A DNA stretch of 47,324 nt from Lacrimispora amygdalina (GTDB lineage Bacteria; Bacillota; Clostridia; Lachnospirales; Lachnospiraceae). Each line of letters begins with the position of its first letter. The first letter of the stretch is position 1. Below the pieces are notes generated by a model that did no database searches, was not told the origin of the DNA, and saw only the letters and a program-made list of their open reading frames with translations. The position numbers and the translations under genes are program-made. Positions 35,004-44,190 of the stretch are shown here, piece after piece. The stretch is from NCBI RefSeq assembly GCF_003432035.1, contig NZ_QOHO01000063.1:1-47324 (forward strand), in the 5' to 3' direction.

Positions 35004-36979
35004 GCAACATCGATACTATGTCAATTAATGCAATCCGCATCCTTTCTGCCGATGCAATCCAGAAAGCCAACTCCGGACATCCGGGACTTCCATTAGGCTG
35101 TGCCTCTGCGGCATATGAATTATGGGCAAATCACATGAACCATAATCCGGCAGACCCGACATGGGCCAACAGAGACCGCTTTGTTCTATCCGGAGGTCAT
35201 GGATCCATGCTTTTGTATTCTCTGCTCCATCTGTTCGGATACGGTAATTTATCCAGGGAAGATGTGATGAATTTCCGCCAGCTTGGTTCTAAAACCCCGG
35301 GACATCCCGAGTATGGCCATACGGTTGGTGTTGAAGCAACCACAGGCCCTCTTGGTGCTGGTATGGGTATGGCAGTCGGTATGGCAATTGCCGAGAGCCA
35401 TCTTGCTGCGGTATTTAACAAGGACAACTATCCGGTAGTTGATCATTATACCTATGTTATGGGCGGAGACGGCTGCATGATGGAAGGAATCTCCTCCGAA
35501 GTATTTTCCCTTGCAGGAACTCTTGGTCTGGGGAAATTAATCGTTATTTATGATTCCAATAAGATTTCCATTGAAGGAAGTACAGATATTGCATTTACAG
35601 AGAATGTACAGAAACGTATGGAGGCATTTGGTTTCCAGATCATTACAGTTGAAGACGGAAACGATTTAGAAGCGATTGGCCGTGCAATTGAAGATGCAAA
35701 GGCTGATACCGAACATCCGTCCTTTATCACCATAAAGACCCAGATTGGGTATGGCTGTCCTGCAAAGCAGGGAAAAGCAAGTGCTCACGGAGAGCCTCTG
35801 GGTGCAGACAATATCACTGCATTAAAGGAAAACCTGGGATGGCCTTCTATGGAGCCGTTCTATGTTCCGGAGGAGGTTTACAGTCATTATAGAAAGCTGG
35901 CTGAGGAAAAGGCGGAAACAGAAGCTGCATGGAATGTGATGTTCGCAGCTTACTGCCAGGAGTATCCTGACATGGAAGAACTGTGGAATGCTTATCACGA
36001 TCCGGATGCAGCAGAAAAATCCATTGAAGCATGCGCTGATTTCTGGAAAAAACCTGAAAAAGCAGATGCTACCAGAAATTTATCCGGACAGATATTAAAC
36101 AGAATTAAGACCTATATGCCGAACTTAATCGGCGGCTCTGCGGATTTGGCACCTTCCAACAAGACAAATATGTCGGATATGGGTGATTACAGTAAGGAAA
36201 ACCGAAGCGGCAGAAACATGCATTTTGGAGTCCGGGAACTTGGAATGACAGCGATCGGAAACGGTATGATGCTTCATGGCGGACTTCGTACCTATGTATC
36301 CACTTTCTTTGTTTTCAGTGATTATACCAAGCCAATGGCACGTCTTTCCGCTTTGATGGGAGTTCCGTTATCCTTTGTATTCACGCATGACAGTATTGGC
36401 GTTGGCGAAGACGGACCGACTCATGAGCCAATCGAGCAGCTTGCCATGTTACGGGCATTGCCGAACTTCCATGTATTCCGTCCCTGTGATGAGACAGAGA
36501 CAGAAGCAGCATGGTACTCCGCACTGACCTCCAAAAAGACACCTACTGCTCTGGTTCTCACAAGACAGAATCTGACTCCTATGCCGGGAAGCAGCAAAGA
36601 GGCATTAAAGGGAGGCTATATAATTGACGACTGCGATGGAACACCGGATCTGATTCTTATTGCAAGCGGATCAGAAGTGGAACTGTCCGTAAAGGCAAAA
36701 GCTCTTCTTTCTGACAGAAAAGTCCGCGTAGTTTCCATGCCATGTATGGATTTATTTGAGGAACAGAGTGAAGTGTATAAGGAATCCGTACTTCCAAAGG
36801 CAGTAAGAAAACGTGTGGCAGTGGAAGCATTAAGTGATTTTGGCTGGGGTAAATATGTAGGCCTTGACGGCGCTTATGTGACCATGACCGGGTTTGGAGC
36901 CAGCGGACCGGCAAATCTGTTATTTGACCATTTTGGATTTACCCCTGAGCATGTAGCGGAAGTGGCAAAATCCTTATAA
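35000..36979 (+). CDS. tkt: Transketolase, full length
   Basis: This 659-residue enzyme carries all transketolase motifs: SGHPGLPLGCA near residue 27, KTPGHPEYGHTVGVEATTGPLGAG near residue 95, the thiamine diphosphate motif beginning GGDGCMMEG near residue 155, the catalytic Glu region FGVRELGMTAIGNGM near residue 412, and THDSIGVGEDGPTHEP near residue 470. AGGAGG lies just before the ATG. It is the housekeeping form, distinct from the split pair at 891-2618. Glucokinase follows. Confidence 0.97.
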   Translation: MSNIDTMSINAIRILSADAIQKANSGHPGLPLGCASAAYELWANHMNHNPADPTWANRDRFVLSGGHGSMLLYSLLHLFGYGNLSREDVMNFRQLGSKTPGHPEYGHTVGVEATTGPLGAGMGMAVGMAIAESHLAAVFNKDNYPVVDHYTYVMGGDGCMMEGISSEVFSLAGTLGLGKLIVIYDSNKISIEGSTDIAFTENVQKRMEAFGFQIITVEDGNDLEAIGRAIEDAKADTEHPSFITIKTQIGYGCPAKQGKASAHGEPLGADNITALKENLGWPSMEPFYVPEEVYSHYRKLAEEKAETEAAWNVMFAAYCQEYPDMEELWNAYHDPDAAEKSIEACADFWKKPEKADATRNLSGQILNRIKTYMPNLIGGSADLAPSNKTNMSDMGDYSKENRSGRNMHFGVRELGMTAIGNGMMLHGGLRTYVSTFFVFSDYTKPMARLSALMGVPLSFVFTHDSIGVGEDGPTHEPIEQLAMLRALPNFHVFRPCDETETEAAWYSALTSKKTPTALVLTRQNLTPMPGSSKEALKGGYIIDDCDGTPDLILIASGSEVELSVKAKALLSDRKVRVVSMPCMDLFEEQSEVYKESVLPKAVRKRVAVEALSDFGWGKYVGLDGAYVTMTGFGASGPANLLFDHFGFTPEHVAEVAKSL

Positions 36980-37025
36980 TTATACTTCGGCTGTGATACA
37001 AAAGCATAAAGGAGCGTATCTGGAC

Positions 37026-37970
37026 ATGGGAAAAAAGTGTGTTGGCATAGATGTGGGAGGAACATCTGTTAAGATCGGAATATTTGAAACAACAGGGGAA
37101 CTTCTTCATAAGTGGGAGGTTGGAAGCAGAACGGAAGAGAACGGAAGATACATTCTGGATGATGTATCTGCTTCCATTCTGGAGACGCTTAAGAAGCATA
37201 ATATCTCTCTTGATGAGGTCAAAGGCATAGGAATGGGGGTTCCAGGTCCGGTTATGCCTGACGGATATGTGGAGGTCTGCGTTAATTTAGGCTGGCGTGA
37301 TTTATATCCGGGAAGAGAACTGAGCAGCAGGCTGGACGGAATTCCCGTGCTCTGCGGAAATGATGCCAATGTAGCAGCTCTGGGAGAGATGTGGCAGGGC
37401 GGTGGAAAAGGCTACGAAGACATAGTTATGGTCACTCTGGGCACAGGCGTGGGCGGAGGTGTAATCCTGGGACAGAAGATCATTTCCGGCAAACATGGAC
37501 TGGCAGGGGAAATTGGTCATATCCATATCCGGGATGAAGAGACGGAGCATTGCAACTGCGGCGGTGTAGGCTGCGTGGAACAGATTGCAAGCGCCACCGG
37601 TATTGCAAGAGAAGCAAGGCGGAAAATGGCTTCTACAGAAATACCATCTGTTTTAAGGGACTTCGGAGATGACGTAACTGCCAAGGAAGTGCTGGATGCA
37701 GCCAAGGCAGGAGATGAACTGGCAAAGTCTGTTATGGACACAGTTGGTCATTATCTTGGTCTTACGCTGGCTCAGATTTCCATGGTCATAGATCCGGAAG
37801 TCTTTGTTATAGGCGGAGGAGTATCAAAGGCAGGACAATTTCTCATTGATGAAATATTCCGTCATTATGATTCATTTACCCCCATATCAAAAAGCAAGAG
37901 CAAAATTGTTCTTGCAACACTGGGGAATGATGCCGGTATCTACGGGGCGGCAAGACTGATTCTTGACTGA
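37026..37970 (+). CDS. ROK-family glucokinase
   Basis: This 314-residue sugar kinase has the ATP motif VGIDVGGTSVKIGIFE at its start and the sugar-binding and catalytic region CGNDANVAALGE near residue 115. The glycine-rich TLGTGVGGGVILGQKI follows. The ROK zinc motif HIHIRDEETEHCNCGGVGCVEQIAS is near residue 165. It phosphorylates glucose in the cytoplasm. I chose ATG 37026 after GGAG, not the in-frame ATG-like start at 36993. It probably shares a transcript with tkt, 46 bases upstream. Confidence 0.93.
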   Translation: MGKKCVGIDVGGTSVKIGIFETTGELLHKWEVGSRTEENGRYILDDVSASILETLKKHNISLDEVKGIGMGVPGPVMPDGYVEVCVNLGWRDLYPGRELSSRLDGIPVLCGNDANVAALGEMWQGGGKGYEDIVMVTLGTGVGGGVILGQKIISGKHGLAGEIGHIHIRDEETEHCNCGGVGCVEQIASATGIAREARRKMASTEIPSVLRDFGDDVTAKEVLDAAKAGDELAKSVMDTVGHYLGLTLAQISMVIDPEVFVIGGGVSKAGQFLIDEIFRHYDSFTPISKSKSKIVLATLGNDAGIYGAARLILD

Positions 37971-37984
37971 TGATGCTGTAACAG

Positions 37985-38030
37985 AAAAGGAAGGCAGGGA
38001 GAATGGACGCTCTCTCTGCTTTCCTTTTGC
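37985..38030 (+). terminator. Rho-independent terminator after glucokinase
   Basis: AAAAGGAA-GCAG-GAGA pairs with TCTC-CTGC-TTCCTTTT around a short loop; the 3' arm itself ends in a T run. Confidence 0.88.
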
Positions 38031-38082
38031 GTTGGAAGGGAAATGTTCTCACTAAAAGCACGTTAGCAGCTGCCAACGCTTA

Positions 38083-38312
38083 TTTACAATTTACTAAATT
38101 ATGATATAATGGGAATACTTCACAAAGGATGAATCCTTGTAAAATGAGGAGACCCCGGCTGCCAGGCAGTCGGGGCAATTATGAAAAATCTATGTGCAAT
38201 TTGACTATTTAAGCGTTTTTGTTTGTTTGATTTCTATACAATTAGTATAAAAAACACATGTGAACACAATATGAACGCTGTGTAAACAGATTATGAAATA
38301 AAGGAGGAAAGC
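38083..38312 (+). promoter_or_regulatory. Promoter and structured leader of the pyrophosphatase gene
   Basis: A sigma-A promoter reads TTTACA (38083-38088), 16 bases, TATAAT (38105-38110). The leader of nearly 200 bases holds two hairpins close to its 5' end. The first is ACAA(A)GGAT-GA-ATCCTTGT (about 38122-38140). The second is the GC-rich CCCCGGCTGCC-A-GGCAGTCGGGG (38153-38175). Neither has a following T run. The rest is AT-rich with no obvious structure. Confidence 0.65.
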
Positions 38313-39983
38313 ATGGAAGAGAACCGTAGAAACAGAAAAACAATTGTGATTGGACATAAAAACCCGGATACAGATTCGATCTGTTCAGCTGTCTGTTATG
38401 CCAATTTAAAAAGGCTGCTGACGAAAGAAGATTATCAGCCGGGCAGAGCTGGGCGGGTAAACGAAGAAACCCAGTTTGTACTTAATTATTTTGGGGTGGA
38501 ACCTCCGGAACTGATTGAGAATGTGAAGACTCAGGTGCTGGATATCGAGATAAGGGAGACCCGTGGAGTAAAGAAAAACCTTTCTTTGAAAAATGCGTGG
38601 AATATAATGCAGGAGGCCAATGTTGTGACTATTCCTGCCGTGACTGATGACGGAATGCTGGAGGGTCTTATTACGGTAGGTGATATTGCCAAATCCTATA
38701 TGAACGTATATGACAGCAGCATTCTTTCCAAAGCCAATACCCAGTATGCGAATATTGTGGAGACTCTGGAAGGAAACATGGTAGTCGGTGAAACAGGAGA
38801 TTATTTTAATAATGGTAAGGTGTTAATTGCCGCTGCCAACCCCGACATGATGGAATACTATATTGCAAAAGGTGACCTGGTTATTTTAGGAAACCGTTAT
38901 GAATCCCAGCTTTGCGCCATTGAGATGGAGGCTGCCTGTATTATTGTATGTGAAGGAGCAGCAGTCTCCATGACGATAAAGAAACTGGCACAGGAACGCG
39001 GCTGTGCAGTTATGACTACTCCTTATGATACTTATACCGCTGCCCGCCTTGTAAATCAGAGTATTCCCATCAGTTATTTTATGAAGACAGACGGACTGAT
39101 TACTTTTGAAGTAGAAGATCACATTGATGATATAAAGGATGTGATGGCAAGCAAGCGCCACCGTGATTTCCCTGTACTTGATAAGAATGGAAAATACAAA
39201 GGTATGATCTCACGCCGGAATCTCCTTGGTGCAAAAGGCAAACGTCTGATACTGGTTGACCATAACGAACGGTCCCAGGCAGTTGAGGGAATGGAAAGTG
39301 CTGAAGTTCTGGAGATTATTGACCATCACAGACTGGGAACTGTGGAAACCATAGCTCCTGTCTTCTTCCGCAACCAGCCGGTTGGGTGCACGGCTACGAT
39401 CATATACCAGATGTATCAGGAGAATCATGCGGAGATTGAACCGAAAATTGCCGGTTTATTATGCAGCGCGATTATTTCCGATACTCTTCTGTTTCGTTCT
39501 CCCACCTGCACAGAAGCGGATAAGAAGGCGGCTCTGAGTCTTGCCGAGATTGCCGGAATCCAGGTGGAAAAGTATGCTTCATCCATGTTTGCGGCAGGAA
39601 GCAACTTAAAAGGAAAGACAGACGGAGAGATATTTTATCAGGATTTTAAGAAGTTTACATTTGGAAAGGTGAACTTTGGAGTGGGACAGATCAGTTCTTT
39701 AAACACCAAAGAGCTGGATGAATTAAAAGAGAGAATGCTTCCCTATATGAAAAAGGCAAGAGAGGAGCATGGGGTAGACATGATGTTTTTCATGCTGACC
39801 AATATTCTTACGGAATCTACAGAACTTCTCTGTGAGGGACAGGGCGCAAAACAGCTGATTACAACAGCGTTCCGGGCAGAAGATGCACAGGAAAACGGAG
39901 AAGACCATCTGGTAAGTCTCCCGGGTGTTGTATCCAGAAAAAAACAGCTGATACCCGCAATTATGCTGGCAGTACAGGAATAA
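38313..39983 (+). CDS. Manganese-dependent inorganic pyrophosphatase with CBS and DRTGG domains
   Basis: This 556-residue family II pyrophosphatase hydrolyses pyrophosphate in the cytoplasm. The N-terminal DHH domain starts VIGHKNPDTDSICSAVCY. A regulatory insert with two CBS motifs and a DRTGG domain occupies about residues 70-300. The DHH chain then resumes with DHNERSQAV and IIDHHRLGTVE near residues 310-335, and a DHHA2 domain ends the protein. The CBS pair normally binds adenine nucleotides and regulates activity. AAAGGAGG precedes the ATG. Confidence 0.94.
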   Translation: MEENRRNRKTIVIGHKNPDTDSICSAVCYANLKRLLTKEDYQPGRAGRVNEETQFVLNYFGVEPPELIENVKTQVLDIEIRETRGVKKNLSLKNAWNIMQEANVVTIPAVTDDGMLEGLITVGDIAKSYMNVYDSSILSKANTQYANIVETLEGNMVVGETGDYFNNGKVLIAAANPDMMEYYIAKGDLVILGNRYESQLCAIEMEAACIIVCEGAAVSMTIKKLAQERGCAVMTTPYDTYTAARLVNQSIPISYFMKTDGLITFEVEDHIDDIKDVMASKRHRDFPVLDKNGKYKGMISRRNLLGAKGKRLILVDHNERSQAVEGMESAEVLEIIDHHRLGTVETIAPVFFRNQPVGCTATIIYQMYQENHAEIEPKIAGLLCSAIISDTLLFRSPTCTEADKKAALSLAEIAGIQVEKYASSMFAAGSNLKGKTDGEIFYQDFKKFTFGKVNFGVGQISSLNTKELDELKERMLPYMKKAREEHGVDMMFFMLTNILTESTELLCEGQGAKQLITTAFRAEDAQENGEDHLVSLPGVVSRKKQLIPAIMLAVQE

Positions 39984-39998
39984 TGGGAGGCTGGATTC

Positions 39999-40637
39999 AT
40001 GAAAGATAAGAATAGCAGAGAGTCCGGACTGGTGAAGCCATCAGGCAAGACAGACTGGAAGCCTGGAAATATGCTTTATCCGGTACCTGCTGTTATGGTG
40101 AGCTGTATGCGTCAGGGAGAAAAGCCCAATATCATTACGATAGCCTGGGCCGGGACGATCTGTTCTTCTCCTGCCATGCTGTCTGTTTCAATCAGGCGTG
40201 AGCGCTATTCCTACGATATTATAAAGGAAACGGGTGAGTTTGCAGTAAATCTGGTAACTGCAGATCTGGTGCGGGCAGCGGATTACTGCGGCGTGAAATC
40301 AGGTAGAGACGTGGATAAATTTGCTGATATGAAATTGACTCCCTGTTCCTTAACCAATATCGGGGTTCCTGGAATAGCAGAAAGTCCCGTGATTCTCTCC
40401 TGTAAGGTTACGGAGATTAAACCGCTTGGAAGTCATGATCTCTTTCTGGCTGAAGTAGTGGGCGTGACGGTAGACAGCCGGTATATGGATGAGCAGAATA
40501 AATTTCATTTAAATCAGTCTAAGCTGATTACCTATTCCCACGGGGAATATTTTGAACTGGGAAAAAAGGTGGGTAGCTTTGGCTATTCGGTCAGAAAGCC
40601 GGAGAAAAAGTCAAAGGACAGGAGGAAAAGGAAATGA
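39999..40637 (+). CDS. Flavin reductase-like FMN-binding protein
   Basis: This 212-residue protein has the split-barrel flavin reductase pattern: NMLYPVPAVMVSC, PNIITIAWAGTICSSPAMLSVSIRRERYSYDIIKETGEFAVNL (residues 35-80) and a late HGEYFELGKKVGSFGYS. It would bind FMN and pass electrons to an unknown acceptor. The C-terminal tail is highly basic. The stop overlaps the start of the shikimate kinase gene by four bases. Confidence 0.88.
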   Translation: MKDKNSRESGLVKPSGKTDWKPGNMLYPVPAVMVSCMRQGEKPNIITIAWAGTICSSPAMLSVSIRRERYSYDIIKETGEFAVNLVTADLVRAADYCGVKSGRDVDKFADMKLTPCSLTNIGVPGIAESPVILSCKVTEIKPLGSHDLFLAEVVGVTVDSRYMDEQNKFHLNQSKLITYSHGEYFELGKKVGSFGYSVRKPEKKSKDRRKRK

Positions 40638-41167
40638 GAAGGAACCAGAATCTTGATAACATCACATTAATCGGGATGCCGGCATCAGGGAAGAGTACGG
40701 TAGGCGTTCTTCTGGCAAAGCGTCTTGGCTATTCCTTTGTTGACGTGGATATTGTAATCCAGGAGCAGGAAGGAAGGCTGTTAAAAGAGATTATTGCCGA
40801 GGAAGGACAGGAAGGTTTTCTTGATGTGGAGAACCGGGTGAATGCAGAACTTTCCGTCCATAACAGCGTCATTGCTCCGGGTGGAAGCGTCATCTACGGA
40901 AAGGAAGCCATGGAGCATTTAAAGAAGATCAGCACAGTGGTTTACTTAAAACTCAGCTATGAAGCAGTGGAGGAACGGCTGGGGAATTTAACGGACCGGG
41001 GTGTTGTGCTGAAAGACGGAATGACATTAAAGGATCTGTATGAGGAACGGATCCCTTATTATGAGAAATATGCGGATATTACCGTTGATGAGACCGGAGT
41101 TGATGCGGGCGGTATCGTGGATATTCTAAGAAACATGTTGGAAGAACGTTTCGGTCTGGAAACGTAA
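40634..41167 (+). CDS. aroK: Shikimate kinase
   Basis: This 177-residue kinase phosphorylates shikimate in aromatic amino-acid synthesis. The Walker A motif is GMPASGKSTVG near residue 14. The shikimate-binding aspartate is in FVDVDIVIQEQEG, and the GGSVIYG loop is near residue 79. The lid region (LGNLTDRGVVL) is near residue 117. Other aro genes are not adjacent, so its coupling with the flavin reductase is probably just operon structure. Confidence 0.88.
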   Translation: MRRNQNLDNITLIGMPASGKSTVGVLLAKRLGYSFVDVDIVIQEQEGRLLKEIIAEEGQEGFLDVENRVNAELSVHNSVIAPGGSVIYGKEAMEHLKKISTVVYLKLSYEAVEERLGNLTDRGVVLKDGMTLKDLYEERIPYYEKYADITVDETGVDAGGIVDILRNMLEERFGLET

Positions 41168-41179
41168 GGGAATGAAAGC

Positions 41180-41220
41180 AAGACGTTGAATTGATAAGAT
41201 TCTGCGTCTTATTTTATTTA
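41180..41220 (+). terminator. Probable terminator after aroK
   Basis: AAGACG-tt-GAAT pairs with ATTC-tg-CGTCTT and is followed by ATTTTATTTA, a two-part stem with a U-rich tail. Confidence 0.65.
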
Positions 41221-41349
41221 TATCAGCATATTTATATAGAAAAAGTACCGGTATTGTTGGCTTATTTAGGAGATAATCTTTTTATATAAAGTAAGTGATT
41301 GAAATATTAACTTATTGATTTTATTATATGGAGAAAAGTTGGAAAACTA

Positions 41350-41446
41350 TTGACAAATATGGGAAAATATCATAAAGTTATAGAAAATTAAGACTAAGGT
41401 GTCTGAACAGGAAATAATTCTGCCAGATGCCTTTGTTTTTTTAATT
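41350..41446 (+). promoter_or_regulatory. oppA promoter with leader terminator (possible attenuator)
   Basis: TTGACA (41350-41355), 17 bases, TAAAGT (41373-41378) gives a start near 41385. Within about 12 bases the transcript enters a terminator: AAGGTGTCTG (41396-41405) pairs with CAGATGCCTT (41424-41433), ten pairs including two G-U, followed by TTTGTTTTTTTAATT. The oppA ribosome site GGGAGG and ATG (41470) lie only about 25 bases beyond. The peptide operon must be read through this signal. Confidence 0.7.
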
Positions 41447-41469
41447 TAATAGAATTGGGAGGTAGTTAA

Positions 41470-43152
41470 ATGAAGAAAGCCATGAAAAAAATGGTATCAC
41501 TGGGGATTTCGGGACTAATGGTCTGGTCTTTAACCGCTTGTGGGAATTCCAAACCCGCAGCGCCAGCATCAGGCACAACCCAGGCTGCAGCTCAGACAGA
41601 GGCGGCAAAAGCAGCAAAAGGAAATGCATTAAATGTACATATTGATGTGGAGGTCGCTTCCATGGACCCACAGATTGCTACCGATGGGACCTCATTTGAA
41701 GTAATTGCGGATACTACGGATGGACTTTATGAGTTAGATGCAGACGGAAATCCAGTACCGGCACTGGCAGAGAGTGTGGATAAGAGTGCAGATGGACTGA
41801 CGCTTACCTATCATTTAAGAGATGCAAAATGGTCCAATGGAACGCCTGTCACAGCTAAGGATTTTGTATTTGCATGGAGAAGGGCAGTTAATCCGGTAAC
41901 AGCCAGTGAATACGCTTTTATTGTAGGAATCGCAGGTATTAAGAATGCGGATGCAGTCTACTCGGGAGAAAAACCTCTGGAAGAGCTGGGAGTGACTGCG
42001 GTTGATGATAAGACACTGAAAGTAGAGCTTGACGTACCGGTACCATTTTTTGAATCTCTGATGGCTTTCCCAACTTTCTATCCGGTAAATGAAGAATTTT
42101 TCACCAAGTGCGGTGACCAGTATGCAAGCACACCGGATACGCTGCTGTCAAACGGACCATTTAAGATTACAGCCTACGAACCGGCTGCTACTACCATTAC
42201 GCTGGAGAAAAATCCGGATTACTGGGATGCAGATAAGGTAAAGCTTGAGGGAATCAATTATCAGGTTATTAAGGATTCCCAGCAGGCAATGCTTGCATAT
42301 CAGAACGGAGATTTAGATTTAGTTACACTTTCCGGTGAGCAGGTGGAGCAGTTCCAGGCTGATCCGGAATTTAAGAATATCATGGCAGGTTATTTATGGT
42401 ATATGTCACCCAATACCAAAGTGGCAGGTCTTGAGAATCTCAATTTAAGAAAGGCTTTATCTCTCTGTTTTGACAAAGAGGCTGTTTGTGCAAATATTTT
42501 AAAGGATGGATCTATACCTGCGTACTTTGCAGTTCCAACCCTTCTGGCAACTGGTCCTGATGGAAAGGATTACCGGGAGGATGCAGGCAGCAATTATTTT
42601 AAGACGGATAAGGCAGAAGCTTTAAAATACTGGGAAGAGGCGAAAAAAGAACTGGGAGTGGAGAGCCTGACCTATACCATGATTGTAGAAGATACGGAAT
42701 CTGCCATCAATGTGGCACAGTTCCTTCAGTCAGAGATTCAGACCACACTTCCCGGAATTACTATTAACTTAGAGCAGATGCCAAAGAAAAATCGTGTAGA
42801 GCGTATGCAGGCAGGTGAATTTGAGATTGGTCTTACCCGCTGGGGACCAGACTATGCAGACCCTATGACCTATCTGGATATGTGGATTACCGACAGCCCA
42901 AACAACTATGGATTCTGGTCTAATCAGGAATATGATTCCATCATCCAGTCTGCCAAGAAAGGGGAACTTGCACTTGATCCCGCTGCAAGATGGAAAGCTT
43001 TAATCGGTGCAGAAAAAATCGTTTGTGACAATGCAGTTATTTTCCCTGTTTACCAGAAGGGGAATGCAGTGATGCAGAAGACCGGTGTTGAGGGTGTGGA
43101 ATTCCACTCCATCGCGATCAATCGTTATTTTAAGAATACAACTAAGAAATAA
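41470..43152 (+). CDS. oppA: Oligopeptide ABC transporter substrate-binding lipoprotein
   Basis: This 560-residue lipoprotein binds peptides outside the membrane. The signal peptide ends in the lipobox LTAC, with cysteine 24 as the lipidated residue, followed by an Ala/Gln-rich linker. SBP_bac_5 family features include DIEVASMDPQIATDGTSFEV-like residues near 60, LTYHLRDAKWSNGTPVTAKDFVFAWRR near residue 118 and LNLRKALSLCFDKEAV near residue 325. It leads the oppABCDF operon. High expression relative to the permeases is suggested by the stem-loop after it. Confidence 0.93.
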   Translation: MKKAMKKMVSLGISGLMVWSLTACGNSKPAAPASGTTQAAAQTEAAKAAKGNALNVHIDVEVASMDPQIATDGTSFEVIADTTDGLYELDADGNPVPALAESVDKSADGLTLTYHLRDAKWSNGTPVTAKDFVFAWRRAVNPVTASEYAFIVGIAGIKNADAVYSGEKPLEELGVTAVDDKTLKVELDVPVPFFESLMAFPTFYPVNEEFFTKCGDQYASTPDTLLSNGPFKITAYEPAATTITLEKNPDYWDADKVKLEGINYQVIKDSQQAMLAYQNGDLDLVTLSGEQVEQFQADPEFKNIMAGYLWYMSPNTKVAGLENLNLRKALSLCFDKEAVCANILKDGSIPAYFAVPTLLATGPDGKDYREDAGSNYFKTDKAEALKYWEEAKKELGVESLTYTMIVEDTESAINVAQFLQSEIQTTLPGITINLEQMPKKNRVERMQAGEFEIGLTRWGPDYADPMTYLDMWITDSPNNYGFWSNQEYDSIIQSAKKGELALDPAARWKALIGAEKIVCDNAVIFPVYQKGNAVMQKTGVEGVEFHSIAINRYFKNTTKK

Positions 43153-43175
43153 GACTTTGCGGGTTTTATATTCTG

Positions 43176-43220
43176 GCTGCCGGAGGGGTTGCAGGCCTTG
43201 CCTGTTATTCCTCTGGCAGC
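43176..43220 (+). other. Intercistronic stem-loop between oppA and oppB
   Basis: GCTGCCGGAGG (43176-43186) pairs with CCTCTGGCAGC (43210-43220), enclosing a second small hairpin (GCAGGC-CTT-GCCTGT). There is no T run, so it more likely shields the oppA message or slows polymerase than ends transcription. Confidence 0.65.
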
Positions 43221-43242
43221 TTAAATTGGGAGGGTAACGTTT

Positions 43243-44190
43243 GTGAAACGATATATTGTAAAGAGAATCTGCATTTCGGCGGCAACTTTGCTGGCGATCC
43301 TGCTTATTTTGTTCCTGATGCTGGAACTGATGCCTGGTTCCCCGTTCAATGATGAAAAACTAACCCAGTCTCAGGTGGCGCTGCTGAATGCCAAATACGG
43401 TCTGGATAAACCGGTATTTATACGGTTCCTTAACTATGTAAAAAACATGCTTTCCGGCGACTTTGGGGTATCCTATACTATTTCGAAGAATACGTCAATT
43501 ACCACACTTTTAGCAACCAGACTTCCCATTTCAATCAGAATCGGAGGGCAGGCAGTTTTACTTGGAACTGTGGTGGGACTGGTATTGGGACTCATAGCAG
43601 CTTTGAAACATAATACTATCTTTGATACCATAACAACGGTTATATCTGTTCTTGGTGTCAGTCTTCCTTCTTATGTGTTTGCACTGGGGTTGTCTTATAC
43701 TCTTGGTTACCATTTTAAATGGTTTCCTCTATTGTATCAGCAGCAGGAAGCGGTGAAATCCTCCGTTCTTCCCACCATTTCCTTAGCCATGTTTACTGTG
43801 GCAACAGTCGCCAGGTTTACAAGAACGGAAATGCTGGAGGTCCTGGGTTCCGATTATATGCTGCTTGCAGAGAGCAAAGGACTTCCCGGATGGCGGCTCA
43901 TACTGATTCATGGGTTAAGAAATGCGCTTATTCCCATTGTCACAGTCCTGGCACCGCTTGTTGTCAGCCTGATGACCGGTTCTCTGGTGGTGGAAAAGAT
44001 ATTCTCCATTCCTGGAATCGGAAGCCTTCTGGTTACGGCCATCCAGTCCAATGATTACAATGTGATCGTAACCCTGGCATTTATATATAGTGCCATGTAT
44101 ATCGGAATCATGCTTGCTGTGGATATTTTATATGGTCTCATTGATCCGCGAATCAGGCTGGCAAAGGAGGATGACTATGAGCAGTCATAA
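43243..44190 (+). CDS. oppB: Oligopeptide ABC transporter permease OppB
   Basis: This 315-residue membrane protein starts at GTG 43243, with GGGAGG upstream. About six membrane segments are visible, and the permease loop with the EAA-type motif (EMLEVLGSDYMLLAESKGLPGWRLI, about residues 196-220) contacts OppD/F. The N-terminal signature LILFLMLELMPGSPF is typical of the DppB/OppB family. Its end overlaps the oppC start by 14 bases. Confidence 0.94.
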   Translation: MKRYIVKRICISAATLLAILLILFLMLELMPGSPFNDEKLTQSQVALLNAKYGLDKPVFIRFLNYVKNMLSGDFGVSYTISKNTSITTLLATRLPISIRIGGQAVLLGTVVGLVLGLIAALKHNTIFDTITTVISVLGVSLPSYVFALGLSYTLGYHFKWFPLLYQQQEAVKSSVLPTISLAMFTVATVARFTRTEMLEVLGSDYMLLAESKGLPGWRLILIHGLRNALIPIVTVLAPLVVSLMTGSLVVEKIFSIPGIGSLLVTAIQSNDYNVIVTLAFIYSAMYIGIMLAVDILYGLIDPRIRLAKEDDYEQS

